Part shown: positions 33,116 through 44,386 of the stretch, in pieces | Position numbering within the stretch: the stretch's first letter is position 1 | How the letters are laid out: each line of letters starts with the position of its first letter | Position numbers and translations under genes: made by a program | Notes under the pieces: model-generated | Told to the model about the DNA's origin: nothing | Seen by the model: only the letters and a program-made list of their open reading frames with translations | Database searches by the model: none | NCBI RefSeq assembly: GCF_030272615.1 | Contig: NC_081415.1 | Coordinates: forward strand, 105,229,796-105,289,795 | DNA length: 60,000 nt | Origin: Cryptomeria japonica | Lineage: Eukaryota; Streptophyta; Pinopsida; Cupressales; Cupressaceae | Direction of reading: 5' to 3'

Positions 33116-33650
33116 CCTTGGCTTTGCTATAATGCACTTGCATTTTTTGGTTGTAGCAGCTACATATTGTTTGTCATGTTGTAGGAAGTTTCAAACATAC
33201 ATTCATTTCTTATAGACAATCTGTATAAGAAATCAATTATGGTCTAGAGGAAAATAACTTAGAAAATAATGAGAGAGAAAGTTTAAGTAGGGATTGCCTG
33301 ACCAAGGACCAACGTATAAAAAAATTCTTTTGCAAAGAAAAGAGTAACATGTTAACTAAAAGTTTATTTTCTGAAGAAAAAAATTTAAAAAGTGATTGTC
33401 TGGGATGGGTTAGGGCACATTGTGGGTTTCTTACAGTGAGATTCTTGTATGGATGAAGGATATATGTTCTACATTTTTTCTTTTGGACTGTCATAACACT
33501 TATGATTTGACTAGACAGACTTCATGATGTTCTGCATATTTTTTTCCCTGTTTTATGATGATTTCTATTTTATTACGTTCTGGGTCTATCCATAAGCCTG
33601 GCGTTCTAGGTTGTAAATAACTGTTCTTACCAGACTTCATTTTCTGACAG
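33116..33650 (+). other. Intron upstream of the RING-CH exons
   Basis: AT-rich, non-coding, with a pyrimidine-containing stretch and TTTTCTGACAG acceptor at its 3' end. Before insertion of D it was continuous with 7063 and leftward. Confidence 0.6.
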
Positions 33651-33831
33651 AGAGCAGTTGACAGAGGGAATTTTTCTCGGTCACTATCAATGCCCTTGAA
33701 TAATAATAAAACAGGAAATTTAAGGAGAGTGGATTCCTCAGGTGCTATCATCCGTGTGACACTCGTCACCCCTCGTAACACTGAAGATGGAGCATTTGCA
33801 ATCTCAAAGGAGGTTTCTGCAAAAGATACTG
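33651..33831 (+). CDS. RING-CH E3 ligase gene, internal exon (N-terminal linker)
   Basis: The exon is bounded by acceptor TTTTCTGACAG and donor G|GTACC and is open in one frame. It encodes a Ser/Arg-rich linker with SRSLSMPLNNN, LRRVDSSGAIIRV and VTPRNTEDGAF. Plant RING-CH (MARCH-like) proteins have a comparable basic SRSLS-P and D-SG-IRV-P-TPR segment ahead of the RING-CH finger. It ends in phase 1, and the next exon begins in the matching phase to give Gly-Ser-Glu-Asp. The 5' exons are not in the window or not recognised. Confidence 0.75.
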
Positions 33832-34096
33832 GTACCTTTTTCATAATTAGCTGTTGTCTATAAATAATTCTGCTTGTTGCTAGAATGCTGTTTAGAATAG
33901 AATGATATTATAGTACTGAAATTGATTATCTGTTTTATGCTCAAATGAACATTCCTCTTTTTCCTGACATTCTTTTTACCAAATATTTTCATCTTTATTC
34001 ATCGAGGTCTTTTCATTAGTAAAGGGACTACTTTCATGTGATGATATATCCTAGTCATGGCATACATTGTATTCTCAGCTCCATGATATTCAGCAG
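33832..34096 (+). other. Intron between the two RING-CH exons
   Basis: A 265-bp AT-rich GT-AG intron. Its phase (1) matches the flanking exons. Confidence 0.75.
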
Positions 34097-34394
34097 GTTC
34101 TGAAGATGGTGGTGAAGATATTCCTGAAGAGGATGCCGTTTGCAGAATTTGCCTTGTTGAGCTTTGTGAAGGGGGGGAGACTCTTAAAATGGAATGCAAC
34201 TGCAAGGGGGATCTTGCACTGGCACATGAAGAGTGTGCAATAAAATGGTTTAGCATAAAGGGAAACAAGACCTGTGATGTCTGTAAGAAAGAAGTTCTAA
34301 ATCTACCAGTGACATTGCTGAGAGTGCAGAGTGTTCAGGCTTCTAATACACAAATAACAGGTGGACCTCATCATGTAGAGGTGCAGCATTACAG
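34097..34394 (+). CDS. RING-CH (RINGv) zinc-finger exon, membrane-type E3 ubiquitin ligase
   Basis: It follows acceptor ATTCAGCAG and ends at donor AG|GTAACT in phase 2. It encodes an acidic lead-in ([12 protein letters not shown]) and a complete C4HC3 RING-CH finger: CRIC, then CNC, HEEC and CDVC in order. This finger binds E2 enzymes and transfers ubiquitin; in this plant family it precedes transmembrane helices. No following exon with such helices is recognisable before 60000, so the next intron is very long or the gene is broken. This is the only clear non-transposon gene here. Confidence 0.88.
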
Positions 34395-36281
34395 GTAACT
34401 TTTGAATCAGCCAAACATACTTTAATGACAAAAAGAAAAATTAATTAAATGCTGCATTTGAATGTCGATTCATCAATAGAGAGCTTTAATTTATGACATA
34501 AGACATGTTTAAGTGTAAAATAGTGCCAGATTTGGTAGTACAAACCTCTTCAGTGGTATTGTTACTTGCAATCTAACCTGTAAGAAATTAGTGGCAGTCA
34601 ATACTAAGGCACAGATGGAGTTGTATGGTTGATAACTTATGTTACAAATAAACTGCATTTGGAGTAAATTCCATCACAAGATTGAACCGATGGATTTGAT
34701 AGCTGTCATCTTGTTGAGAAGAAGAAACTGTACGCATTACATTCTAGTAGCAATCATGAACTGTTAAAACTTAAAACTAAATCTCTAAGTTACTGGGTTC
34801 TCCCTTTTTAGGTCCTGTACCCGTTCTGGGAGCGTCCCGATGTTGGTATGCCACGGATCCCCCATGTTCTGTGTACCCACAGGGAACCCAGGGCGTCCAT
34901 GGTGCTCCCTGGGTGTACCTAGAGGGTTTAGCTGCTCAAAAAGTGCCCAAAACAATTGTTTTGAACATTTTTTAACTTAAGTCAATTATTATTTTTGATT
35001 TTTATTTATTTCAGTTTTGTAATTGAAATTAATTTCACTTGAATCATGAACCTAGACATATATATTATAATTCTGAACTATCAAATGGCATTTAATATTT
35101 ATCTTTATCACTACTATTTTGGCATTTGGCATTGATCAATGATGAAGTATCATACTACCAAATGTATTTAATTTTACAATTCTGTATATTTTTTAATTTA
35201 TTGTATATATATTCAATGTACCCAAGAAATTTATTTTGCAATACGGGCATACCCATATCCTGTACCCGTACTCTGTACTGTACCAGAACCAGCAATTTAG
35301 CTAAATCTCTATCCAAAATGAAATGAACTCATCCACTGTGGGCACACTGGCTTGTTACATGCCATTTTTCTTTACAGTGGTAGGGTTAGTTCCAGGTTTC
35401 CAGAATAAGTGCAACTAACAAGTGAATGCTATACAGTGACTAGTCATAAAAAATGGATATATGATTTGTTAATAAAAATTAAATGCTTGAAAACTTTTTC
35501 CTTCACATATGACTGTATGGGGTTACACACTTGCTAAAACCTGGATTTTCTTATGATAAAAGAAAAAAGCAGTAAATCTTGGGCAATATTATTATTTGGT
35601 GAGTAGTAATTGCAGTAAAAGAGATTAAATTAATCTGACAGCAGGTGATTTTTAGACAGAATAAACTAGGAGGTTCATGTCCCATCCCGTTTGCTACTAC
35701 AGATCGTAAAGACAAAAGATACGTCAGTATACTGCAATTTTCAGACAGCAAATACTTAAAATAAGCTACATACTATGAAAAGTCATTCTTTTGGCTTAAG
35801 TTTTTGATTGGATTAATAACTCCCTAACTCTTTCTGGTACAATTCCATTGGGTAGTCAGCTTTATGTGCTGTTCCAACCCATATGTGTTTGGCCCTACTT
35901 ATGCTGTTTTCTGTAGTGGTTTCCTTAGAAAGGATACGTAAGGTTTTCAAATGTAAGATTCATTGTAAAGGTAAGCTACTTTTCGTGGCATGGGAAAGAG
36001 GTAGTACCATTCAATTTTTCAACAGCGAATACGGGCAAGTTAGTCTGGACTAATTTTAGAGTAATCAGCTGCCTGGTACAACTTGCTGAAATGCTGAGCA
36101 TGTGTAAGATCGCTGCCAATTCTATACTGAATTTTATTTCTGAGTTTATTTGCTGCTGATTGAAGTTTAGAATGGTTCCTCGAGGTTTTGTGCTTAAGTT
36201 TATTGTCAATGCTGTTGAAATGGTTAGCTAGTTCAGATCATATTTTAATGTTGCCTTTTGGCAATTAAAATATTATCTTAT
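34395..36281 (+). other. Intron-like sequence downstream of the RING-CH exon
   Basis: AT-rich, with no credible coding. It contains the short transposon at 34785-35300. I looked for the transmembrane exon expected after the RING-CH finger and did not find it. Confidence 0.5.
34785..35300. mobile_element. Short hAT-like element with TSD CTAAATCT in the RING-CH intron
   Basis: The left terminus is CTAAGTTACTGGGTTCT and the reverse complement of the right is CTAAATTGCTGGTTCT. The TSD CTAAATCT is at 34777-34784 and 35301-35308, and two further flanking bases also match. The 516-bp interior is non-coding, with GC-rich ends containing GTACCCGT words in inverted orientation. The termini resemble the 4707-5395 element (CTAAGTCAC). 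Confidence 0.75.
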
Positions 36282-36990
36282 TGTAATGTGTGGTTAAGCA
36301 ATTCATGTCTATAGGGCTGGGCCCAAATGTAACGTGTGGTTAAGCAATTCATGTCTAATAGGGCTGGGCTCAAAAGGAAACGTGTTACATCTTGCAAGTT
36401 ACGTATGCCCCAAATTGGGCGCCAAAAGTGCAAATTGAAATATTTAAAATAAAGGGAATTGGTTAAAGCCGACTTGGAAGACTTGAACATGAATCTTGTA
36501 TATAAACAAGATTCATTCTACACAATGCATCATCTTCATCAAGCGCTGTTAGCCTTATGTGAATCATCCTTCCAAGAGCAGCGAACTATCTTCTTGAGGC
36601 AGCGATTCATTCCTAGGAACAACGAATTGTCTCAGTAGCAGCAAATCACATTCACAGTCAGCGAATTCACTTCTATGCTTTGAAAATGATCTGCATGACA
36701 GCAAACAACAAATCTTGATATTGTAGATAAGTTTATCAAGCTATTCCTTGTGCCCTAGTTTGGAATCTTCATTCTTCTGTTCTTATTTATATGTTGCTTC
36801 AAGTGTTGAAGCAAAGTTGTATACTGACATTGTCTAAAATAAACTGAGATTTTGTTGCTGGGTTTTTCCTCCAAGAGGGAGGTTTTCCCAGGGTACTTGT
36901 GTGTTGTGTTGTGTACTTTATTGTTATTTCTGCTTATTCTCAGTCTATTTCTAATTTAAGTAACTAGATTAACATCTGATTGCCTAAAAC
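36282..36990 (+). repeat. Probable solo LTR (plus strand), boundaries unsure
   Basis: TATA box TATATAAACAAGATTC lies at about 36498. Downstream comes a U5-like block (36850-36900) with TTTTTCCTCCAAGAGGG and GGTTTTCCCAGGGTA, closely related to the LTRs of copia F. A candidate start is TGTAATGTG at 36282 and a candidate end is ACCAACA near 36996. No matching 5-bp TSD was found. Confidence 0.5.
36288..36379 (+). repeat. 46-bp tandem duplication
   Basis: GTGTGGTTAAGCAATTCATG starts at 36288 and again at 36334. Both copies continue through GGGCTGGGC with small differences. They lie at the start of the probable solo LTR. Confidence 0.75.
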
Positions 36991-37152
36991 CAACAAATGC
37001 TTGCTCAGAGTTTAAGTGTGATAGAATAGAAAAGGTAATAATACTTTGAACCACAAAATGAATGAATATAATTGATTGATAAATAAATCAGAGTTCTGAT
37101 TTTAATGAACAACAAAGTAAATACTTCTAGAACTAAGGATTCTAATTATTCG

Positions 37153-37618
37153 TGTAAATGTAAATAGACTGTTATTATTTTTTGAGCAATCAGAATTCTG
37201 AGACAACTAGTTTAAAGGTTTTAGCATAGAATATAAGAAATGTAAAACCGATTTTAATAGTCTTATCAATTTGCCTCTGCAGTTGAAAACAAATGATTAT
37301 GTTTTACTATCGATCACTGTATTGTTTTCTCCTATCGAAAATTATCTTATTCAACGGAGAGGGTAGCGCATATATATCGTTTGCTTCTATTGGATCGTGC
37401 CTCCACAGGGGGTCACGATCCTTCTACACCGGCGATCATTTCCTTAAGTAAACTCAACGATGCATTAACATAGCATAGCAATTTTGTTAGTTAATACTAA
37501 CTAAATTTAATCTTAATTAAATTGCGCATGACAGACTTAGTTTCTGTGCGCTGATAAAAAATAAGGAGATAGATTTATTTATTTCTTTTGAGTGTTACGA
37601 CTGAGACTATAATTAACA
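37153..37618 (-). repeat. 3' LTR of element E (466 bp)
   Basis: TGTAAATGTAAATAGACTG ... TATAATTAACA on the plus strand. It carries one arm (GATCGTGCCTCCAC...) of the palindrome that is complete in the other LTR. Confidence 0.95.
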
Positions 37619-37629
37619 CTCCCTCTTAG
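37619..37629 (-). other. Polypurine tract of element E
   Basis: The minus strand reads CTAAGAGGGAG directly before the 3' LTR. Element F has the same tract. Confidence 0.8.
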
Positions 37630-37700
37630 TCCTAGGAGTATAGACCTAAAACTTAATTGAGCTCACCACTAATCTCATGAGAATTACATCACCTAGGTGT

Positions 37701-37846
37701 GAAGTATCATCGTGTGATACTCAGGATATACTCACTTTGATATCCAATTTTAAGTATCAGCCTGTGATACTAAGGATATGCTCACTTTGATATCCAATTT
37801 TAAGTATCAGTCTGTGATACTAGGGATATACTCACTTTGATATCCT
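37701..37846. repeat. Three 50-bp tandem repeats in the 3' UTR of E
   Basis: Units begin at 37701, 37751 and 37801. Each contains two inverted repeats: AGTATCA...TGATACT and GGATAT...ATATCC. They lie between the pol stop and the PPT. Confidence 0.85.
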
Positions 37847-38104
37847 TGTTATAGTATGTGCACTGACATTAATCCGCTTACATAATGTCTACTATAACTT
37901 ATCATATTACTGATATTCAAATTTTTTGATTTTCAGTTTATATGATCTTTCAAACATTTATAAGATCGTCACCTTACAATGTTAAAATACAAGTGTTCAT
38001 TAACTAAAGAATCGTCATCCTTTAATAGTGAACACAGGGAAAGGTTTCATACTTCATATACTCAAATATATGACCAAGAAGTTTACATAAATTTTAGACA
38101 TCAA

Positions 38105-41100
38105 TTACATTTTAACCATACCAAGATACCTCCTGAAGTGATCAATTTTCACTCTTGCTAGGGGTTTGGTGAGAATGTCAGCTGTCTAATCTCCTGTATT
38201 GACATATTCCTGTCTTATTACCTTTCTCTCTGTCATGTCTCTTACATAGTGATATGAGATCTCAATGTGCTTGGATCTATCATGAAAAATTGGATTCACT
38301 GAAAGTTTAATGCAACTCTGATTGTCACAATGAATGATAGGAGGTTTCAAACTTTCACCAAACAGTCCTACTATCAATTTCCTCAACCATACGGCTTCCT
38401 TAGCTGCCATGGATGCAGCTATATATTCAGCCTCTGTGGAGCTCTGAGCTATGGAAGATTGTTTTCTGCAGATCCAAGATACCATAGCTGACCCTAAGCT
38501 GAAACAGCATCCTGAAGTGCTCTTCCTGTCTATCACGCTTCCAGCCTAGTCTGAATCAGAGTATCCATGTAGGTTCAATGCAGTGTGTTCATAATGCAGT
38601 CCATAGTCCAAGGTACCTTGTAGATATCTCAATATATGCTTTACTGCAACCAAATGTATTTCTTTGGGTTCAACCATGTGTTGGCTGAGTGCATTTACTG
38701 CATAACATATATCAGGTCTGGTATTGACTAGGTACATTAATGATCTAATAATCTGTCTGTATAATGTTGGATCTGCAAATTTGGAATTTGCTATAGCTTC
38801 TTTTAGTTTATGTAGGTTTGTTTCCATAGGAGATGACATTGGCTTACAATTCATCATTCCAAATCTCTTCAGAATGTCAATGGTGTATTTACCTTGATTT
38901 AGATAAATACCATCTGGTTTTTGCCATACTTCTAATCCAAGGAAATAATGGAGTAGACCTAAATCTTTCATCTCAAACTCTGAAGCTAGTTCTTGTTTGC
39001 ATTTTGCAATGAGATGATCTCCACCTGTAATTAATAAGTCATCTACATATAATATGAGTATCAACATTTCACCTTTTATTATTTTGAAATACAGATTTGG
39101 ATCAGCAATGTTTTTAGAGAAACCTATCTCTAATAAGTAACTGTCAATTCTTTCGTACCATGCTCTGGGAGCTTGTTTTAATCCATACAGTGCTTTCTCT
39201 AACTTGCATACATGTGTTTTAGCATTATTTACCTCAAATCCCTCAGGTTGCTCTAGATATACTTCTTCTTCAATTGTTCCATTCAAAAATGCAGTTTTTA
39301 CATCCATTTGATGAACCTTCCATCTTTTAGATGCTGTTATAGCCAGGATTGTTCTGACAGAAGTGTATCGTGCAACAGGTGCAAATGTTTCTTCGTAGTC
39401 AATTCCTTCCTTCTGAGAGAAGCCTCGAGCAACAAATCTTGCCTTATGTTTTTCTATACTGCCATCAGCAACATGCTTAATTTTAAAGAGCCATTTAGAA
39501 GATACAACTGATTTTCCTTTAGGTCTAGGCACAATTTTCCACACATCATTCTTTAAAATAGATCGACATTCCTCTATCATGGCATCCTTCCATACTTGCT
39601 GTTTAAGAGCCTCTTTGGCACTTGAAGGTTCAACATTTATGAGGTCTGTCATTAGAGTAACATAGCTAGAAAACTTTGAAGGTCTTTTGCTTTCTCTAAC
39701 TGTTCCTCTAGGTGCTGCAAAGGATTCTGCTTCCTGTACTGTTTGAGTGGCCCATAGTGGTCTCTTCTTGGGATTCTCTGTTGTAGTGTTCTCAAGTTCC
39801 AAGGTGTTATCCTCAGGATGCTCCTTTTGATTTTCATAAAGAGAATCTTCTTCCAAATTAATGGAATTAGTTGGGATTTCAAGTGTGATGGAACTCCTTG
39901 TTTTGTTAATAGCTATATCTTCCTCAAATATGACATCTCTGCTTAGTTCTATTTGTCTTTGACCAGGGATGAATATTTGGTAGGCTTTAGATGTTTCACT
40001 ATATCCTACAAAAATCCCTTTCTGTCCAGTAGGTTCTAATTTAGTTCTTTTCTCCTTAGGTACATGAATATAAATAGGACATCCAAATATTTTGAGATGG
40101 CTAATATCAGGTTTAACTTCGGTAAAGACTTCTTCAGAAGTTTTGTCACCAATATGAGAGTGAGGACATCTATTTTGAATGTATACAGTGGTATTAGTGG
40201 CTTCTCCCCAAAATGCAATTTTGTAGGTTTTGATCTAACAACATAGCTCTTGCCGCTTCTACTATTGTTCTATTTTTTCTTTCAGCAACCCCGTTTTGTT
40301 GAGGATTGTAGGGTACAATGAACTCCCTCTTAATCCCAACATCTTTACAAAACTCTTTAAATACTTCTGATGTGTATTCCCTACCATTGTCAGTCCTAAG
40401 AGTTTTGATTTTCCTACCAGAGTGATTTTCTGTAATAGATTTGAACTCTTTAAATTTCCTAGGAATATCTTCAGATTCTTTATTTTTAAGGAAATAAATC
40501 CAAGTTTTCCTAGAAAAATCGTCTACAAAGATCACATAGTATAATGCGTTTCCTAGTGATGGTTCAGACATAGGCCCACATAAGTCAGAGTGAACTAGTT
40601 CTAGTACTCCTTTAGTTTTTCTAGAACTGCAGGGAAAAGAGCTTTTAGTGTTTTTCCCTAGTGCAGATCCTTTACAAACATCCAAATGAATTGGCTTTAG
40701 TTTAGGTAGTCCTGTGACTAATTTCTCCATAGAGGGTAGAGCACGAAAATGTAAGTGCCCTAGTCTTCTATGCCAAATTTCTGCTTGATCTATGACTTCA
40801 TGAAGTAAGGTTTGATTTGGCTCATTACACAATTCATATAGGTGCCCTTGTCTGTAACCTATCACTTGTGCTCTTTTGAAGGTGGCTGTTTTTGGCCATG
40901 CCATTACCTTTCCTTCTATGAATGAGAGTCTATATCCGTCGTCCTCAAGTGTAGAGATAGAGACTAAGTTCCTTTTGATGCCTGGTACAAATAATACCCC
41001 GGTGAGTTGGATTGAGATTCCAGACTTCAGTCTGATTGTACATGTCTCGACACCTTTTACAGGATGTGCAGAGTCATCCCCTATTGTTACCTCTTCATTT

Positions 41101-42059
41101 GATCCCTTTTCCATTGAGTCTAGTAATTCTCTGAATCCGGTGACATGTCTTGACGATCCACTATCTATCACCCAAGTGTTAGACTTATTTGAGGCTTGAC
41201 TTGATAGTGCTGAATATAATACAAACTTCTCAGATTCAAGTTCTGTGTTCCTCTCTACTTTGGCGAATGATGCCTGCTGTTTTACTTTGTCAGGACAATT
41301 AAATGACATGTGTCCGTACTGATCACATCTATGACATTGGATTTTTGACATGTCTTTCTTATGAAAGCTTTTCCCATGATGGGATTTTCTCTTCTTGAAG
41401 TTTCTCTTCTTGCCTTTCTTACGGGAGTCGGTATTCAGAATGTGGAGGTTCTCATCTTTAGTTTTGTGATTTCCCCCTTTCATTTGCCTTGATTCTTCAA
41501 GGAGACAGTCATCCCTTAGTCGATCAAATTCTGTGAATTTATCCCTTGCATTTATGCCTTGTTTGAATGATTCCCGGGATTCAGGTAATCCGTCTAGGGT
41601 AATCATTGATAGTTCTTGCTTCTCAACGTGATAATCAAGTTTTTGCAGTTGATCTTTGAGTGAACCTATCCTCATGAAGTATGAGTTTATTGTTTCACCT
41701 TTATTTATACTTATGTGGTTCAACTGTCTTTTTAGAGCTAGGGTTTTGCTTGGATTGTTTATTTCATACGTCCTTTCAAGGGTTTTGAACATTTCATATG
41801 CATTGTCATATTTTAATATAAGTGGTATTATGTGATCCCTTACTGTATCTATCATGATTTTTACAGCTTTATCATTTCCCTCATTCCAAACAGTTTTCTC
41901 AGGTTCGTCTTCAGGTTCGGGCTTGTCTTCTTTTATGAATTTGATTACTTTGTTCTCTTTTAACACTATCATAATTCTGACTTTCCAAGCCACAAAATTT
42001 GGTGCTCCTTTGAGTTTGTCCTTGAATCTAATTGTGTTCGCCATTTTAGAACTCTTCAA
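38105..42059 (-). pseudogene. gag-pol: Gag-Pol polyprotein of element E, three lesions
   Basis: One frame from 42059 (or Met at 42044). Gag has the UBN2-type core and a CCHC knuckle, CHRCDQYGHMSFNC, near residue 240. The protease has WVIDSGSSRH near 300. Integrase has the HRRLGHLH zinc-binding start (with CKGSALG where C..C is usual), DFSRKTWIYF, TDNGREY and NGVAERKNRT. RT has KARFVARGFSQ, HQMDVKTAFLNG and LYVDDLLITG. RNase H has STEAEYIA and ends in ADILTKPL. Lesions: a 1-nt frameshift in a T/G run near 40213, TAG for the Trp of SDSDWAG near 38548, and TAG at 38186-38188. The final stop is TAA at 38105-38107. Confidence 0.93.
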
Positions 42060-42103
42060 TTTTGTAAACTTCGCTTTCAGTCTATTCGGATCTTAAGTAG
42101 TTA

Positions 42104-42116
42104 GGCTTTGATACCA
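42104..42116 (-). other. Primer-binding site of element E
   Basis: The minus strand reads TGGTATCAAAGCC directly after the LTR, an initiator tRNA-Met type PBS with one change from the usual TGGTATCAGAGC. Confidence 0.85.
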
Positions 42117-42639
42117 TGTAAATGTGAATAGACTGTTATTATTTTTTGAGCAATTAGAATTCTGAGACAACTAGTTTAAAGGTTTTAGCGTAGAATATAA
42201 GGAATGTAAAACCGATTTTAATAGTCTTATCGATTTGCCTCTGCAGTTGAAAACAAATGATTATGTTTTACTATCGATCACTGTATTGTTTTCTCCTATC
42301 GAAAATTATCTTATTCAACGGAGAGGGTAGCGTATATATATCGTTTGCTTCCATTGGATCGTGCCTCCACAGGGGGTCACGATCCTATGTGGAACCACGT
42401 GGTTCCACATAGGGTCGTGACCCTTGTGTGGAGCCACGATCGTTCTACACCGACAATCATTTCCTTAAGTAAACTCAACGATGCATTAACATAGCATAGC
42501 AATTTTGTTAGTTAATACTAACTAAATTTAATCTTAATTAAATTGCACATGACAGACTTAGTTTCTGTGCGCTGATAAAAAATAAGGAGATAGATTTATT
42601 TATTTTTTCTGAGTGTTATGACTGAGACTATAATTAACA
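42117..42639 (-). repeat. 5' LTR of element E (523 bp)
   Basis: Aligns end to end with 37153-37618 but holds 57 extra bases (42386-42442), which complete a large palindrome. Confidence 0.95.
42357..42441. repeat. 85-bp near-perfect palindrome in the 5' LTR of E
   Basis: Arms of ~42 nt meet at 42398/42399. The central 26 bp (42386-42411, centre CCACGTGG) is a perfect palindrome, and the outer arms (GATCGTG.CTCCACA and its complement) have a few mismatches. The sister LTR has only the left outer arm. Confidence 0.9.
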
Positions 42640-42644
42640 ATTCG

Positions 42645-43485
42645 GGACAACAAGTAGCATACTAGGAGTCTAGTGCCAGCCAGGAAAGATGCTTTTTATT
42701 GATAGAACTGGTGAATCTGGCAATTTAGGAATCTCCCGATGGTGCCAATACCTCCAATGAGGTTTATTTGCATCTACTATAATTATCAAAAACAATTATG
42801 GGAAAAATAAATAGTTCTGCTACAATTCCTTTCAAGCTCCCAGGCAAGATCATTGAATTTGACCCATTTTCAACATTGAATTGCTGATAGTCATCACATA
42901 TGCCATAATAAACCTGAAGGAAAGATTTATTTGCTGTTTACTACTACTGACAATGAATTTCTAACAAATTTGAAACCCTATCTGCTGCTGAATTATTTAT
43001 TTGGCACTCTAGGTGCCTCCAAGGTGTATATCCTGCCCTAGGAAGCCACGTGGGAGCTGGAAATGAACGTGGCAGCCTTCAATGGCATCTAAAACCCGAT
43101 CAATATGTTGATGCCAATCTGATAAAGCTGCTGTAGGTCTGATTTTGATGCACAAACAAGAATTACGGAAGAATTCTTCAGTTATGTGAGTTGGGGTTGC
43201 GTCCAAACTCACCTCCCTCTGAAAAGTTTTCATTTCCCAAGGTGGATCTATTGCTGGTATGCACTTCCAGAGGTCAATTCCAAATAGAAGCTGTATAAAT
43301 AATAGTCATGAATGCCAAAAAGTTGTCGTACTCCCTCTATGCTTCTGAAAACCCCACGCCCAAATTAGGGTTCTCATATTCCCATATCCCAAGGGAATAT
43401 TCTATCCACTTAGGTGTCCAATTCGAGGGTCCAATTCAACATTAAATCTTGCCCATTTTTTAACAAGAAACAACTTGCCCAAGTA
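42645..43485 (-). other. Sequence between E and F, probably part of LTR H
   Basis: No coding. Its right end continues without a gap into 51145 once F is removed, so at least the right part belongs to the TGTAATGTCCCC-type LTR H. A TATA-like ATTTATACAG lies on the minus strand near 43290. The left limit of H is not visible. Confidence 0.45.
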
Positions 43486-43490
43486 GGCGT

Positions 43491-44151
43491 TGTTAATTTT
43501 GTGACCCAGATTAGTAATCAGATTATCAGTATTTAATTATTTGCTAATATTAAGGAAAGTAATGACAGAATGAAAGTAAGTGCATAGGAGACAAACACAA
43601 ATACCCTGGGAAAACCTCCAAGGAGGAAAAACCGAGCACTAAAGACCCACAGGTCAGATTATGTTTTCAATCTGAATTGTACCAATACAATAGTTAGCTG
43701 AACTCTTCAGCCTCTTATCAGATCTGCATGTTTAATGGTCAGATCTGCCCTTCTAATTATTCCAAGTCTGCATCAAATCTGCTCTCTAACAGAATTCTGG
43801 AACAACCAATGCCTTTGACCTTCTTGGATGATTTCGCCCAGTTTTACTTCTCAAATTCGCATGCTTAGTTGCAGAGGTATTTCACTTTGCAAGAGGGAAA
43901 ATGAGAATGTGTTTGTGTTTGGTAAATGATCATTATTTATATGATCATTTAACCCACATACCCTTTAAGTCGGCCTCCATTTACATATTCATTTTGGTGC
44001 CAATTTAATGTGGGGTGGTGAATGGGGCTGGTCTTTGTTTTAGGGCCACGTTAACCCTTTTTGGGGCCGGTCCTCCACTTTATGCTTAAGGGAAGGGGTT
44101 CGGATGTTGCCTTAGGGCAATCCGAACCCTCTTTCCTAGTTACAAACAACA
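43491..44151 (-). repeat. 3' LTR of element F (661 bp)
   Basis: TGTTAATTTTGTGACCCAG ... TTACAAACAACA on the plus strand. A TATA-like CATATAAATA lies on the minus strand near 43940. It shares the CCCTGGGAAAACCTCC block with the probable solo LTR at 36282-36990. Confidence 0.95.
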
Positions 44152-44161
44152 CTCCCTCTTA
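44152..44161 (-). other. Polypurine tract of element F
   Basis: The minus strand reads TAAGAGGGAG directly before the 3' LTR. Confidence 0.8.
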
Positions 44162-44200
44162 ACTAGGGAAGAGGAGAATACATAATCTGAACCTTTAGAG

Positions 44201-44386
44201 TTCCATCTAGCACATAAGCATAGAATTACATCTTCCACCTAGCACACGAGCATAGGATGATTCTAGCACACAAGCATAGAAAGTGTAATACAAAAGTGGG
44301 TCTTTACATAATTACAATTTTCCATCTAGCACACAAACATAGATTGGACATAATTCATTCTTGCACATAAGCAAAGAATGATTCAA
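44201..44386. repeat. Degenerate TCTAGCACACAAGCATAG repeats in the 3' UTR of F
   Basis: About five copies near 44205, 44241, 44262, 44334 and 44367, spaced 20-70 bp apart, between the pol stop and the PPT. Element E has a different tandem repeat in the same place. Confidence 0.75.

Larger units (their letters stand above)
37153..42639 (-). mobile_element. Ty1/copia element E, complete with LTRs and TSD ATTCG
   Basis: LTRs are 37153-37618 and 42117-42639. The TSD ATTCG is at 37148-37152 and 42640-42644. PBS and PPT are in place, and the single gag-pol frame has about three lesions. Apart from a 57-bp insertion the LTRs differ at roughly a dozen of 466 positions, so the element is older than C. 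Confidence 0.95.

Noticed and set aside
33500-33844. Minus-strand 114-codon ORF over the first RING-CH exon
   Set aside because: It is the antisense shadow of the plus-strand exon, which has splice sites and a family-like protein.
36288-36379. 46-bp tandem duplication as a regulatory element
   Set aside because: Only two copies inside a decayed LTR; simple duplication explains it.
36282-36996. Exact boundaries and TSD for the plus-strand solo LTR
   Set aside because: Several TG and CA pairs were tried (36282, 36288; 36973, 36996) and none gave a matching 5-bp flank.
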